Below are positions 1-9,781 of a stretch of DNA of 64,000 nt, piece by piece; within the stretch, counting starts at the first letter, position 1; each line of letters starts with the position of its first letter. The notes beneath the pieces were generated by a model, which was not told where the DNA came from, searched no databases, and saw nothing but the letters and a program-made list of their open reading frames with translations. Both the position numbers and the translations under genes were made by a program. This DNA comes from Ruegeria discodermiae (GTDB taxonomy: Bacteria > Pseudomonadota > Alphaproteobacteria > Rhodobacterales > Rhodobacteraceae): the NCBI RefSeq assembly GCF_030758345.1, contig NZ_JAVAMO010000008.1, positions 1 through 64,000 of the forward strand, in the 5' to 3' direction.

Positions 1-168
1 GATGAGCACTTTGCAGTGGCGAGGCAAAAGAAGCCGGGCGGGTAGCGCAAGCTGGATTTTTGCTGTCATAAATAACGCGGTCGCAGCCAGCAGCGTTTTG
101 CGCCTGCAGTGAACGGACCGCGTTGCACGCATAGCGCTTGGGCCGCATTTGCCCCTTTCCCCGGTTCG

Positions 169-1127
169 TTAGGCGATTCGTTCATAGGTCTCACGACCGA
201 GATGAGTCATGCGGTCGAGAGCTTTGACAGCGACCTTGGTTTCGGTTGTCTGGGTCTCCAATTTTCGGCTGTGCAGCTCTGATCCATTGACTTGTTTGTA
301 AAGCCCAATCTGGGCTTCGCCGCGCGATCTTTGGCCATAGCCAGTGGCCTTCTGCTAGCAATACGAGCGCCCTTGGCGATCATGTCGATATGGGCGTTGC
401 GGGCGGCGCACTCCCCGGGAACGGCGTTCTTCGGAGGCGGAATGATCAGCTCGACATCCGTACCGAAAGCCTGTCAGATCGTTGCGGCGGTTGGTGTACC
501 GTCATAAGCACCGTCTGCGATGAAACGGTGAACAGGACCGGCCACCTCGGCAAGAAGATCAGGCAATGCGCCGGGATCTCCGACATGCTCGGTTGTTAGG
601 CGTGACGCGACGATCTCGCCGCTCTCCGGGTTGAATCCGATATGCAGTTTTCGCCATGTACTGCAAGCCTTTGGCAGCCCACGCTTCTCCCGCATCCAGT
701 CGCGGCCACCGCGGACACGCAACCCGGTGCTGTCCACAACCAGCGTGATCGGGCCACCGGCCATGCGGATGTCAGGCGCGATCAGAAGTGTTTGCGCACG
801 TCGGCAGAGCGTCGAGTAATCCGGCACGGGGAGATCCAGTTCCATGAGCTGCAGCAGACTGCGCGCAAAGCCCCGAGTCTGCCGAAAGGGCAGGCCGAAC
901 ACCACTCGCAAGGTAAGACGCATCTTGATCGCCAGATCGGATTGTTGCTGCTGACCGCCACGCTAGTCTGAACGCGTTACGCACCATCCAGATACCGCGT
1001 TCTCGCCAAACCAGACCGTCATGTTACCACGCTGGCGGGGCGCTTCGTTGCATTCGGCCCAGTTCTTCACACGGTATTTTGCCTTCGCAAACTTATCCCG
1101 CCGCGACGCTTTGAATTTGAAAGGCAT
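169..1127 (-). pseudogene. IS5-family transposase, decayed
   Basis: Read on the minus strand, the sequence starts MPFKFKASRRDKFAK, a typical IS5-group N-terminus, continues through the DDE region (VVDSTGLRV, then FIADGAYDGTPT) and ends RETYERIA. It is not intact: there are in-frame stops at 963-965 and 474-476, and the frame shifts near 345. The transposase should therefore be inactive. The terminal inverted repeats could not be located with confidence, so only the coding remnant is marked. Confidence 0.85.
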
Positions 1128-1310
1128 CCCAGCATCCCGCAGTCAATCCGAAGGACCAGCGACGCATCGGAAACAATTTGGGCAACGCGCTCGGTGCAAG
1201 CTCTCAACGGAATGACCGAACTTGGCCGCGCTAAGTTCGAGCGTGTCGGCTGAGCAACTGCATGGGTAATGGCGATCTGTGCTTGTTCGCTGGTCCCTGC
1301 AACAAGGCCT

Positions 1311-1366
1311 TTCCATCCAAAAACCTACCAGATGAAAGATCAGGGGATGTCCATTCCATCAGAGCC
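1311..1366. repeat. Copy A of a ~57-bp dispersed repeat
   Basis: The segment around TACCAGATGAAAGATCAG recurs at 15847-15903 in the same orientation, with about four mismatches and one single-base indel over ~57 bases. The flanks on both sides differ. Both copies lie close to transposase debris, so this is probably the end or target-flanking piece of a mobile element, but I cannot name the element. Confidence 0.6.
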
Positions 1367-1434
1367 CAAACGCTATCCAATATGCTCGGCTCCTGAGACA
1401 TTGATAGCCGCATGCGCTAAGGCACGCGGCATCT

Positions 1435-1686
1435 ACCGAGCCGCCAACCGGGGCGTTGCGCCTGCGGGTGCGGGACATCCTTCGCCAGGTCTGCCGCGAG
1501 AATGAGGCCGACATCCTGCGCCGGCTGCTGTCATCAGACCATGTCCATATGTTCGTATCGGTGCCGCCGAAGACCGCCGTCTCGGATCTGGTGCGCAGGA
1601 TGAAGGGCCGTTCGTCTCATAAGGTGCAAAGGGAGTTTCCCGCGTTGCGCAGGTGCTATTGGGGCCGTCGGTTATGTTCCGAATAG
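1435..1686 (+). pseudogene. IS200/IS605 TnpA fragment
   Basis: The translation LRVRDILRQVCRENEAD, then SDHVHMFVSVPPK and RMKGRSSHKVQREFP matches the central part of a Y1 (HUH) transposase, including the HVH metal-binding pair. The N-terminal strand and the C-terminal segment carrying the catalytic tyrosine are missing, so it is an inactive fragment. It sits between the IS5 remnant and the YceI-like gene. Confidence 0.75.
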
Positions 1687-1722
1687 TCTGCACCATATTT
1701 ACGTTGTTGGCCCTAGCCGTGA

Positions 1723-2310
1723 TCAATCTGTTTTCATCGCCTCAGTCTCGATGTTGATACTGACTTCATCCCCCACCAGTTCGTTTGCCACGGCATAGGT
1801 CATGCCGAAGTCGCTACGTTGGATCGTAGCGGTCATCGAAAGGCCCAGAACCTGGTGCTGGTGGCCGAACGGGTAGTCCGCGACCTTGTTCAGCGTCACG
1901 TCAAGTGTCACGGGTCGCGTCACGCCGAGGATCGTCAGATCGCCGGTGACCGTGCCCGACATATCGCTGACCGGTGTGCCGCCACTCGCGACGAATGTGA
2001 TTTGGGGATGTTCCGCAGTATTCAGGAAATCGCGGTTGCGCACATGTCCGTCGCGCGCTTCGTTGAACGTATTGACCGAGGCTGCATTAATTGTCACAGC
2101 GACATCGCCCAGTTCCTGGGTGTCGACGTCATACATGAAGCTGCCGTCAAGATCGGTGAAGATACCGAGCGTCTTGGCGAAGCCAATATGATCCACGGTG
2201 AAGTAGATGGCAGTGTGTTCGGGATCGAGCTTATAGCGCGCCATGTCGGCCTGCGCGGTTGCGGTGAAGGTGGCGAAGAAAGCCATCGTGGCGAGGAGGG
2301 TACGCATCAT
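1723..2310 (-). CDS. YceI-family periplasmic lipid-binding-type protein
   Basis: This 195-residue protein has a Sec signal peptide (about residues 1-21, ending AQA). Its beta-rich domain carries YceI signatures: YKLDPEHTAIYFTVDH near the N-terminus, GHVRNRDFLN and HPQITFVAS in the middle, and GDLTILGVTRPVTLDV. YceI proteins form a lipocalin-like barrel that binds isoprenoid or other amphiphilic ligands in the periplasm; the physiological ligand here is unknown. It is transcribed divergently from the endonuclease/exonuclease-type gene, with about 125 bp between start codons. Length is normal for the family. Confidence 0.9.
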   Translation of the reverse strand: MMRTLLATMAFFATFTATAQADMARYKLDPEHTAIYFTVDHIGFAKTLGIFTDLDGSFMYDVDTQELGDVAVTINAASVNTFNEARDGHVRNRDFLNTAEHPQITFVASGGTPVSDMSGTVTGDLTILGVTRPVTLDVTLNKVADYPFGHQHQVLGLSMTATIQRSDFGMTYAVANELVGDEVSINIETEAMKTD

Positions 2311-2436
2311 GTCATCTATCCTGTTCCGCGCGCGCCCAGAGCCTGGGCGGTCGAAAACACCGCTTTAGGGTGTTTGTGATTAAACTTCTGTATCGTGTCA
2401 TATAGGGCGCCTAGGAAACAAGGCAGGTTTGAACGG

Positions 2437-3168
2437 ATGCCGGCTGAGCAGTTGAGATGCGCAACTTGGAACGTCCACCGTGCAAAGGGAAGCGATGGCC
2501 GCGTCGATCCCGGGCGGGTTGTAGAGGCAATGGATCATGCGCTGACGCCTCTGGATTTGGATGTTCTTGCCCTGCAGGAGGCCGACGAGGAGCGCCCGCC
2601 TCACGCAGGTATCCTTGATGTGCGCGAGATAGCCGCGCGCACGAAGCTCACATACATCGACGATCCCGCTCTACGATGGGGGCCCGATAGCGACGGATTT
2701 TTGGGAACCATCCTGTTTATTTCACCGTCGCTGCGACGCATGCAGGCCGATGTGATCGATCTGCCGGGCCATTGTCATCGTGGCGCAGTGTCTTTCGAGG
2801 TAACCTCCGATAAACGCCCGGTACGGCTCATCAGCACGCATCTGTCCCTGTCGCAGCCATTGCGCATCATTCAGATGAGGGTCATTGGGCAGTATCTGCG
2901 CCGACGCCCTCCCATGCAAACCATCCTGCTGGGAGACCTGAACGAATGGCGACCCTGGGGCGGGCTGATGCTCAATCGCAGGCTGTTAGGCACAGCGCTC
3001 CGCGGTCCTGTTTGCCGCAGCTTTCCCAGCACGCGACCGATCTTGCCGCTGGATCGTATCCTGACCGACGCGCCGGGCGAGGTTAGGCAGCTGCGCGCCG
3101 TGGCATCGGCCGAGGTGGCCCGCGCCTCCGATCATCTGCCGCTGGCGGCGACGGTCACAGTTCCGTGA
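2437..3168 (+). CDS. Endonuclease/exonuclease/phosphatase-family protein
   Basis: A metal-dependent EEP (DNase I-like) fold of 243 residues. The hallmark motifs appear in order: TWNVHRAKG, LQEADE, STHLSL, GDLNEW and the terminal SDHLPL, which supply the metal ligands and catalytic Asn, Asp and His. No signal peptide is evident. The start is uncertain: an in-frame GTG at 2395 would add 14 residues, but ATG 2437 fits the domain start better. It lies just upstream of the CDP-alcohol phosphatidyltransferase, so a phospholipid or phosphodiester substrate is possible, but nothing in the sequence fixes it. Confidence 0.8.
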   Translation: MPAEQLRCATWNVHRAKGSDGRVDPGRVVEAMDHALTPLDLDVLALQEADEERPPHAGILDVREIAARTKLTYIDDPALRWGPDSDGFLGTILFISPSLRRMQADVIDLPGHCHRGAVSFEVTSDKRPVRLISTHLSLSQPLRIIQMRVIGQYLRRRPPMQTILLGDLNEWRPWGGLMLNRRLLGTALRGPVCRSFPSTRPILPLDRILTDAPGEVRQLRAVASAEVARASDHLPLAATVTVP

Positions 3169-3255
3169 TATGGTTGCATAGCCCGGTTGGCCATGGGCTA
3201 TCCGAGGTGTCGAACGCCGCGTAGTGAGCTAGGTTAGAAAAAGAATTGAGTGAAA

Positions 3256-3984
3256 ATGCACATGTTTCGCAATGCACCACACCTTGTCGCGCAGACGCCT
3301 GAGACCCGCAAACCGCTGGTCGATTTGCTGGGTGTTGCCGCTGTTCTGGGCGCGGTGCTGGCGCTGGCGGCGCATCTAACACTCGGCGCGGCTGTGGTGC
3401 CCCTTCTGGTGTTCGTCGGCGCCGTGACTCTGGTGGGCTATGCTATGGCGGTCAGCTATCCACACCCGGTTCTGGGCGCGTGCAACGCTATTACTCTGAT
3501 GCGCATGACCATGGTCGCTTTTCTGGCCGGAGCTCTTGTTTCGCCTAGCGTATCCGTCTGGGTGGTGTTTGGCGTGGCAAGTGTGGCCTTTGCGCTGGAC
3601 GGCGCTGATGGCTGGCTGGCCCGGCGGGCTGGCCTCGTGTCAGATTTCGGTGGGCGGTTCGATATGGAGACGGATGCCGCTTTGGGTGCGGCCATCTCCT
3701 TGTGGCTTCTGACCAGCGGAACCACCGGACCTGAAATCCTGATCCTCGGCTTCATGCGCTACGCCTTTGTCGGCGCATCTTTCGTCTGGCCAGCATTGCA
3801 AGCGCCCCTTCCGCAATCCTTCCGCCGCAAGACGATCTGTGTGATTCAGATCGCGACGCTGATCATGTTGATCTTTCCTCTGACGCCTCAGGCTGCCGTC
3901 ACCCCAGTCATTGTGATCACAACCCTGTTGCTGAGTTGGTCGTTCTTGGTGGACATCTTTTGGCTCGCAAGGCGCGCTGCATGA
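3256..3984 (+). CDS. CDP-alcohol phosphatidyltransferase family membrane protein
   Basis: An integral membrane enzyme of about 242 residues with the complete CDP-alcohol transferase motif (DG-x2-AR-x8-G-x3-D-x3-D) at residues ~115-138, seen as DGWLARR followed by GGRFDMETD. The family transfers a phospho-alcohol from a CDP-activated donor onto a second alcohol and makes phospholipid headgroups; the acceptor here is unknown. About six hydrophobic segments surround the motif. The start could be GTG 3250, ATG 3256 or ATG 3262. The stop overlaps the next start as ATGA, so the two are probably translationally coupled. It is the first gene of a seven-gene run. Confidence 0.88.
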   Translation: MHMFRNAPHLVAQTPETRKPLVDLLGVAAVLGAVLALAAHLTLGAAVVPLLVFVGAVTLVGYAMAVSYPHPVLGACNAITLMRMTMVAFLAGALVSPSVSVWVVFGVASVAFALDGADGWLARRAGLVSDFGGRFDMETDAALGAAISLWLLTSGTTGPEILILGFMRYAFVGASFVWPALQAPLPQSFRRKTICVIQIATLIMLIFPLTPQAAVTPVIVITTLLLSWSFLVDIFWLARRAA

Positions 3985-5594
3985 GACGCGTCGCGGCACT
4001 TGCGATGGCGGCGGGGCTGATCTTTGCCGTTCTTGTCCTGCCGAACCATCCCGACGCTATGGGGTGGAATACACTGAAGCGCTGGCCGCTGGAACTGCCG
4101 CTGCTACTGCTGGGGATGGTGGCCATTGGGCGGCGCTGGGGCGCGAGTTACATCTTCGCGCTTTTGCTGCTGGTGGCCGTTGTCATCAAAGTCGCCGACT
4201 TCGCGATGTTCAGCGCCTTTGACCGGACGTTCAATCTTGTCCTCGATACCTTCCTGATAGGGGCGGGCCTGTCCCTGCTGCGCGATAGCATCGGGGGCGT
4301 GCTGACCGTGCTGGCGGTTATCGGCACTGCGGGACTGCTTGTTCTCCTCTTCCTGGCGCTTGAGCGCAGTCTGCGCGTCTGGGCCAGCCTCGCGCCCCCC
4401 CGACCGTTGCGCGCATCGGCGGCGGTGCTGGCGGTCATGGGGGCAGGCTGGGCGGCAGCGGATGTGGGGCACCACCTGGAATACTGGCGCTTTGACAAAA
4501 GCCCGCCGGGCAGCGCGTGGACCACACGCCTGACGCTCAAACGCGGGATCGAGGTAGAACAGACCGCCACCGAACTCGCCCGATTTACCGCCGAGGCGCA
4601 GGGCGATCCCTACGCTGACACCACAGGCTTTTTGAACGCGCTTGAAGGGCGGGACGTTCTACTGATCTGGATCGAAAGCTATGGACGGGCCAGTTTTGAC
4701 AATCCGCTCTATGCGCCGACTCATCTGGAAACACTGCGCGAGGCCGAGGCCGAGATCGCGTGGTCAGGCATGGCGATGAAAAGCGGTTGGCTGACCTCAC
4801 CCACCTCGGGCGGTCAGAGCTGGCTCGCGCATGGAACGTTAGCCAGCGGGCTTTGGACATCGGATAACGGGCGCTACAACGCAATGCTGGCCAGCGACCA
4901 CAAGTGGCTGTTTCACTTCGCTCAGGATGCGGGCTATCGCACAACCGCGATCATGCCGGCGATCACGATGGCATGGCCGGAAAGCCGTGTTATGGGCTTT
5001 GATAAGATTATCCCTGCAGCGGATATCCCATATAGGGGCGCGCGCTTTCGCTGGGTCACGATGCCCGACCAGTTCACGCTGGCCACCTACCCAGCACTTC
5101 TGCCCACCGACGCGCGCCCTGATTTCGTGCAAATTGCTCTGATCTCTTCGCATGCGCCCTGGACACCGATCCCCGATATGGTCCCGTGGGAGGAGATCGG
5201 AGACGGAACGATTTTCAACGAAATGGCAGATCGCGGACCCACACCAAAGGACCTCTGGCGGGATCGGGGCGCCGTGCGCGATGCTTATCGCCAGTCGGTC
5301 GATTACACGTTGCGGGCCACGTTCTCGCATGTGGCGCGCCTTGGCGATGATGCGCCGCTGGTGATCGTCATGGGCGATCACCAGCCTGCAGGCTTTGTGG
5401 CAGGCAGCGACAACAAGGATATCGCCGCGCATATGATTGGCCCCCCCGGCCTGCTAGGCCTGATTGACCACTGGGGCTGGACCGATGGGCTCGTTCCAGC
5501 CGCCGACGGTCCGGTGCGGCGCATGGACAGTTTCCGGAATGACTTTCTCGACGCGTTCACACATGCGCGGGTTTCAAATGTGGTAAGCCAATGA
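3981..5594 (+). CDS. Membrane-anchored sulfatase / phosphoethanolamine-transferase-fold protein
   Basis: A 537-residue protein with roughly four N-terminal membrane helices (first ~160 residues) and a large periplasmic alkaline-phosphatase-superfamily domain. The nucleophile region is seen as LLIWIESYGRASF near residue 229, and a C-terminal metal-site motif VMGDHQP lies near residue 464. Relatives are EptA-type and lipoteichoic-acid-synthase-type headgroup transferases and sulfatases. The first strand lacks the canonical Cys-x-Pro-x-Arg of true sulfatases, so a phospho-transferase or phosphatase is more likely. ATG 3981 is chosen because it overlaps the upstream stop (ATGA) rather than the longer TTG option at 3936. 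Confidence 0.82.
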   Translation: MRRVAALAMAAGLIFAVLVLPNHPDAMGWNTLKRWPLELPLLLLGMVAIGRRWGASYIFALLLLVAVVIKVADFAMFSAFDRTFNLVLDTFLIGAGLSLLRDSIGGVLTVLAVIGTAGLLVLLFLALERSLRVWASLAPPRPLRASAAVLAVMGAGWAAADVGHHLEYWRFDKSPPGSAWTTRLTLKRGIEVEQTATELARFTAEAQGDPYADTTGFLNALEGRDVLLIWIESYGRASFDNPLYAPTHLETLREAEAEIAWSGMAMKSGWLTSPTSGGQSWLAHGTLASGLWTSDNGRYNAMLASDHKWLFHFAQDAGYRTTAIMPAITMAWPESRVMGFDKIIPAADIPYRGARFRWVTMPDQFTLATYPALLPTDARPDFVQIALISSHAPWTPIPDMVPWEEIGDGTIFNEMADRGPTPKDLWRDRGAVRDAYRQSVDYTLRATFSHVARLGDDAPLVIVMGDHQPAGFVAGSDNKDIAAHMIGPPGLLGLIDHWGWTDGLVPAADGPVRRMDSFRNDFLDAFTHARVSNVVSQ

Positions 5595-6496
5595 AGACCC
5601 GCGTGATCAAGCTTTTGGTTTCTGTTGGCTGCCTGGCCGCGTTGCTATGGTGGACCGATGCGGCAGAGGTGCTGGCGCGGCTGCGCGGCGCAGATATCAG
5701 CTGGATCGCATTGTCCCTGCTGGCCGTCACGGCTGCCACCTTCTCGATGGCAAGCCGCTGGAAAATCACCGCCGACACATTCGGCATGCAGTTCAGCTAT
5801 GCGTTTGCCCTGCGCGAATACTATCTCGCACAGTTGATCAACACGGTTCTGCCGGGCGGCGTGGCAGGTGATGTGGCGCGTGCGGTCCGGGCCCGCGGCA
5901 CGGCGGACTTGGTCAGCGCCGCGCAGTCTGTGATGGCCGAACGGCTGCTTGGCCAGATCGCCATTCTCGGGCTAATGTTCGCGGGCTTTGCCATGGCGCT
6001 CTTAATGCCCAGTGGGCCTGACTGGGCTGGGTTGGGCTGGATAGTGTTGGCGGTACTTACAGGATGCGCTTTGGTGGTATGGGCCGTTTCACGGCGCGAT
6101 CATGCGACAGGGCGCTTTGTCCAGATGATCCTCGGGCTGATCCACCGACCTGTCTTTCTTTTCCATGGTACAATCACAACGCTGTGCCTGATCTTCGGCT
6201 TCTATGCCTGCGCGCGCGCGACTGGCACCGTCCTCCCGGCCGAGACCTGGGCGACACTGATCCCGCTGGTTCTGTGCGCGATGATGGTCCCGCTATCGGT
6301 CGGTGGCTGGGGTTGGCGTGAAGGGGCCGCTGCGGCGCTCTTTCCGATCATCGGCGCGCCCGCTAGCGCGGGCATCGCAACCGGGATCACCTATGGTGTT
6401 GTGCTCTTCATCGCGGCACTGCCCGCCGCTGCCATCCTGTTCGCCCAGAGCTTTTCCGAAAACCTCTCAACCAAGGGGAAACCAGACTTACCATGA
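5591..6496 (+). CDS. Lysylphosphatidylglycerol-synthase-type transmembrane (UPF0104) protein
   Basis: A 301-residue polytopic membrane protein with about eight hydrophobic helices. It has the family pattern LRGADISWIALSLLAV near the N-terminus, then YYLAQLINTVLPGGVAGDVARA and VPLSVGGWGWREGAAAALFP. This is the membrane (flippase-like) part of MprF/AglD proteins without the soluble aminoacyl-transfer domain. The family is linked to lipid flipping or glycolipid handling. ATGA overlaps at both ends link it to the sulfatase-fold enzyme and to the ABC binding protein. Confidence 0.87.
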   Translation: MKTRVIKLLVSVGCLAALLWWTDAAEVLARLRGADISWIALSLLAVTAATFSMASRWKITADTFGMQFSYAFALREYYLAQLINTVLPGGVAGDVARAVRARGTADLVSAAQSVMAERLLGQIAILGLMFAGFAMALLMPSGPDWAGLGWIVLAVLTGCALVVWAVSRRDHATGRFVQMILGLIHRPVFLFHGTITTLCLIFGFYACARATGTVLPAETWATLIPLVLCAMMVPLSVGGWGWREGAAAALFPIIGAPASAGIATGITYGVVLFIAALPAAAILFAQSFSENLSTKGKPDLP

Positions 6497-7482
6497 CCCA
6501 GCCAGTTCATCTTACACGCCGCTTCTTTTTGCAAACCAGCGCTGCGGGAGTGGCCACCACGGCTGCAGGCGTGCCCGCTTTCGCGGCCACATCGGTCAAT
6601 TTTCAGCTTTCGTGGCTGCATTCAGTACAATTCGGCGGCAGCTATATCGCGGTGCAAAAGGGATACTGGACAGATCAGAACCTTGATGTCTCGCTCAGTC
6701 AGGGCGGGCCCAACGCTCCGGTAGAGCCGCCGGTGGTCTCTGGCGCGGCGCTGGTCGGAATCTCTGCCGCCGACTATACCGCTGCTGCCGTCGCCGAAGG
6801 TGCTCCGTTTAAGATCATCGCCGTGGCCATGCAGAAGAACCCCTTCGCCATCGCATCGCTGGCGGACAACCCGGTGAACTCGCCCGCCGATCTTGTGGGC
6901 AGGCGGATTGGCATGGCGGTCGCCAATACTCCGGTGTTGGATGCGCTGTGCACGCTGAACAATGTCGATATCAACGATATTGAGATCGTGCCGACACAAT
7001 ACGACCCCGCCCCGCTGGTCAGCGGGCAGGTTGATTGCCTGCTCTGCTGGGAAACGGATCTGCCCGTTGCGATGACGGTGCAGGGGGTCGACAACACGAC
7101 CATGCTTATGGCGGATCACGGCTATGCCCTTCATTCCCAAACCTATATCGCGACCGAGGACGCTCTCGCCAACCGGCGTGCCGATCTGGTTGCGCTGCTT
7201 AGAGGTGAGGTGAGGGGTTGGAATGACTATCTGGCCGACACGGATGCTGCTGCGGCGCTGACAGTCGAGATGTTCCCCGATGCGGGTCTTGACCCGCAGA
7301 CGCAGAAGCTGCAGGCGGCGCGGCAAGTCCCGCTGATGTTCTCGGATCTGACAGCCGAAAAAGGCTTTGGTTGGTTCACCGAGGACACGGTGGCGGCGAA
7401 CATCGAAACACTGGCCTTGCTCGGGCGCGAGGTGTCGGCGGACCTCTGGGATCGTTCGATCCTGGAAGAGGTGCATGGCTGA
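6493..7482 (+). CDS. NMT1/THI5-type ABC transporter substrate-binding protein
   Basis: A 329-residue periplasmic binding protein with a twin-arginine-like leader (TRRFFLQTSAAGVA, cleavage near AFAA). The start of the mature domain, VNFQLSWLHSVQFGGSYIAVQKGYW, is characteristic of the NMT1/SsuA/ThiY group, which binds pyrimidine precursors, alkanesulfonates or similar small molecules. The ligand cannot be read from sequence. The start overlaps the upstream membrane-protein stop by ATGA, which is unusual for an importer gene and argues that it serves the same lipid-related pathway. Confidence 0.9.
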   Translation: MTQPVHLTRRFFLQTSAAGVATTAAGVPAFAATSVNFQLSWLHSVQFGGSYIAVQKGYWTDQNLDVSLSQGGPNAPVEPPVVSGAALVGISAADYTAAAVAEGAPFKIIAVAMQKNPFAIASLADNPVNSPADLVGRRIGMAVANTPVLDALCTLNNVDINDIEIVPTQYDPAPLVSGQVDCLLCWETDLPVAMTVQGVDNTTMLMADHGYALHSQTYIATEDALANRRADLVALLRGEVRGWNDYLADTDAAAALTVEMFPDAGLDPQTQKLQAARQVPLMFSDLTAEKGFGWFTEDTVAANIETLALLGREVSADLWDRSILEEVHG

Positions 7483-7505
7483 CCCAGCGCGAGGATTGCT
7501 GCGGC

Positions 7506-8252
7506 ATGGCCTGCGTGGACATTCATTGCGATAACATCACCAAACGATTTGGCGCAACGGAGGTGGTTGCGCCGTTTTCTGTGACGCTCGCCGCAGGGCA
7601 CACCACGGCCCTCGTGGGTCCCTCGGGGTGCGGAAAGTCCACCATATTGCGGATCATTGCCGGGCTCGACACGCCTGATGGCGGGACGGTCGCGCTGGGG
7701 GGTGACCCGCCCAAGACCCTGGCCAAACGGGGCGCATTGGCCATGGCTTTTCAGGATCCGTCGCTGCTGCCCTGGCGCAGCGTGCGTGCAAACATCGCGC
7801 TTGGCGCCGAGTTGGCGCGCAAGCCGGCGGGCGATGTCGACGCGTTGATCGATCTTGTAGGGCTCAGTAGCTTTGCAGATCACCGCCCCGCAGAGCTTTC
7901 TGGCGGTATGCGCCAGCGCGCTGCAATTGCGCGCAGCCTGATCTCGGCACCCGAGGTTTTGTTACTGGACGAACCTTTCGGCGCGGTTGATGCGATGACG
8001 CGCCGACGGCTGAACGAAGAACTGCCGCCTCTTTGGCGGTCCCGGGGTGCGACTGTCGTGCTGGTCACACATTCGGTACAGGAGGCGGTGCTCTTGTCCG
8101 ATCGCGTGTTGGTTCTGTCACCGCGTCCTGCCCGCCTCGTGGCGGACATACCCGTAGATCTGAGCGGCCCGCGCGAGAACACCCTTGCTCAGACGGACAA
8201 ATTCGCCGCCTTGTCGCGGCGGGTCTTTGCGGCATTGGAGGAGTGCGCATGA
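7506..8252 (+). CDS. ABC transporter ATP-binding protein (SsuB/ThiZ-like)
   Basis: A 248-residue ATPase with Walker A GPSGCGKST (about residue 38), Q-loop AFQDPSLLPW, signature LSGGMRQR (about 132), Walker B VLLLDEP (about 151) and the switch-region His in VTHS. It is typical of the nitrate/sulfonate/taurine importer class and matches the NMT1-type binding protein upstream. Longer in-frame readings run back into the binding-protein gene; ATG 7506, preceded by GAGG, gives the normal family N-terminus. Its stop overlaps the permease start (ATGA). Confidence 0.93.
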   Translation: MACVDIHCDNITKRFGATEVVAPFSVTLAAGHTTALVGPSGCGKSTILRIIAGLDTPDGGTVALGGDPPKTLAKRGALAMAFQDPSLLPWRSVRANIALGAELARKPAGDVDALIDLVGLSSFADHRPAELSGGMRQRAAIARSLISAPEVLLLDEPFGAVDAMTRRRLNEELPPLWRSRGATVVLVTHSVQEAVLLSDRVLVLSPRPARLVADIPVDLSGPRENTLAQTDKFAALSRRVFAALEECA

Positions 8253-9781
8253 CCATGCTGCGCCCCCTGCTGTGGATGGTAGCTGTTCTGGCAGTGTGGG
8301 AATGTGCTTTGCGCGTGGCACCAGACAACCTGCTGATCAGCAGCCCGTCGGCAATTGCGGGATATGTGTCAAACAATGCCGCGTTGCTGGCCCGTGCCAC
8401 GTTGGAAACCTCTGTCAACGCTGCATGGGGCTTTGTCTGGGGGAACCTTGTGGCGGTGATACTGGGCACGACGATCATCGTCTTTCCCCGGAGCGAGCGG
8501 ACGCTGTCTGCCCTTTCCCTGCTTGTGTTTTGCGTGCCGCTGATCGCGAGCGGCCCCATCCTGCGTGTGTTGTTCGGACCCGGTTCAGGGCCGCAGATCA
8601 CGCTCGCCGCTCTGGCAGTGTACTATACGACCCTGCTTGCGCTGCTTGTCGGCTTGCGCGCGGTGTCGCAATCGTGGACGGATCTGATGCGTATCTATGA
8701 TCGGGGGCCGGTATCGACCCTTATCCGTGTACGGGCGCGGGCCAGTCTGCCCTATCTCTTTGTTGGCCTACAGATTAGCGCGCCCGCCGCATTCCTAGGC
8801 GCTATGATCGGCGAATTCACGGGCGCAGAACGCGGGCTGGGTGTGCTGACCTTGCGCGCCATGCGGGGGCTGGATACGGATGCCACTTGGGCGCTTGCGT
8901 TTTTTTCGGCGATGATCGCGATGGCCGCCTATGGCTTGATGGGTTGGCTTGGCCGGCGTTTGGTTGGATACAGGCCGGTCATTTTGTTATCCGCGCCTGC
9001 AGCACCCACACACCGGAGCGCCTGCATGCGTGTGAGCGAGATAGGGTTCATCATCGCCCTTGTGCTGATCCTGTGGCAGCTGTCGATGGACGCGTTCGAC
9101 CTCAACCGCTATTTTGCGAAACGCCCCGGCGATGTATGGATCTTCCTGACGGATGCAGCAAACCGGAACACGCTTCTGTCGGCCTTAGCTGAAACTATGT
9201 CTTTTGCCGCGCCCGGATACCTTGCAGGCCTCGCCCTGGGTGCCGGGCTGGCCGCAATGCTGGTTTTGTGGCCTGCATTGAACCGAGCGGCAATGCCCGT
9301 CGCTGTTGCCCTGCGCGCCGTGCCGATCATCACGACAGCCCCTCTGCTGGTGCTCGCCTTCGGGCGCGGTCTGATCGGGACAACGGTCGTCGTTGCCGTG
9401 ATGATCTTCTTCCCTACATTTGTCGCCTGCCATCAGGGTCTGCGTCAGACGCCCGGTCAGATTGTCGACCTTTTCAGAAGCTATGATGCCGGTCGCTGGC
9501 ACCTGCTGCGCGCGGCGCAATTCCCAGCGATGCTGCCGGCCCTCTTCGCCTCGGCCCGCATGGCGGTTCCAGCGGCTTTGCTGGCAGTCACCACGGTGGA
9601 ATGGCTTGCCACCGGCAAGGGGGTCGGCGTTCTGATGGCCATGACCGCAAGCACATCCAACTACAACATGCTGTGGTCCTGCGTCGCCATCCTCGCGGTT
9701 GTGGCCATGGCCGTCTATTCCGCCGTTGCAGCGTTGGAGCGAGCGGTTCTGCGCGTTTATGCCAGCGAGCAGCTCTCATGA
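8249..9781 (+). CDS. ABC transporter permease, two permease domains in one chain
   Basis: At 510 residues this is about twice the length of a normal SsuC/ThiX permease. Two complete BPD_transp_1 units are visible. The first has its cytoplasmic coupling loop around residues 135-190 (GLRAVSQSWTDLMRIYDRG). The second is around 395-450 (GLRQTPGQIVDLFRSYDAG). They are separated by a polar linker near residue 250. One chain can therefore supply both halves of the translocation pore for the single ATPase upstream. The ATG is chosen at the ATGA overlap with the ATPase stop; the gene ends in an ATGA overlap with the glycosyltransferase. Confidence 0.9.
   Translation: MTMLRPLLWMVAVLAVWECALRVAPDNLLISSPSAIAGYVSNNAALLARATLETSVNAAWGFVWGNLVAVILGTTIIVFPRSERTLSALSLLVFCVPLIASGPILRVLFGPGSGPQITLAALAVYYTTLLALLVGLRAVSQSWTDLMRIYDRGPVSTLIRVRARASLPYLFVGLQISAPAAFLGAMIGEFTGAERGLGVLTLRAMRGLDTDATWALAFFSAMIAMAAYGLMGWLGRRLVGYRPVILLSAPAAPTHRSACMRVSEIGFIIALVLILWQLSMDAFDLNRYFAKRPGDVWIFLTDAANRNTLLSALAETMSFAAPGYLAGLALGAGLAAMLVLWPALNRAAMPVAVALRAVPIITTAPLLVLAFGRGLIGTTVVVAVMIFFPTFVACHQGLRQTPGQIVDLFRSYDAGRWHLLRAAQFPAMLPALFASARMAVPAALLAVTTVEWLATGKGVGVLMAMTASTSNYNMLWSCVAILAVVAMAVYSAVAALERAVLRVYASEQLS

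Noticed and set aside
1819-2379. 186-codon plus-strand frame opposite the YceI-like gene
   Set aside because: It is the mirror of a clear secreted YceI protein and has no domain resemblance.
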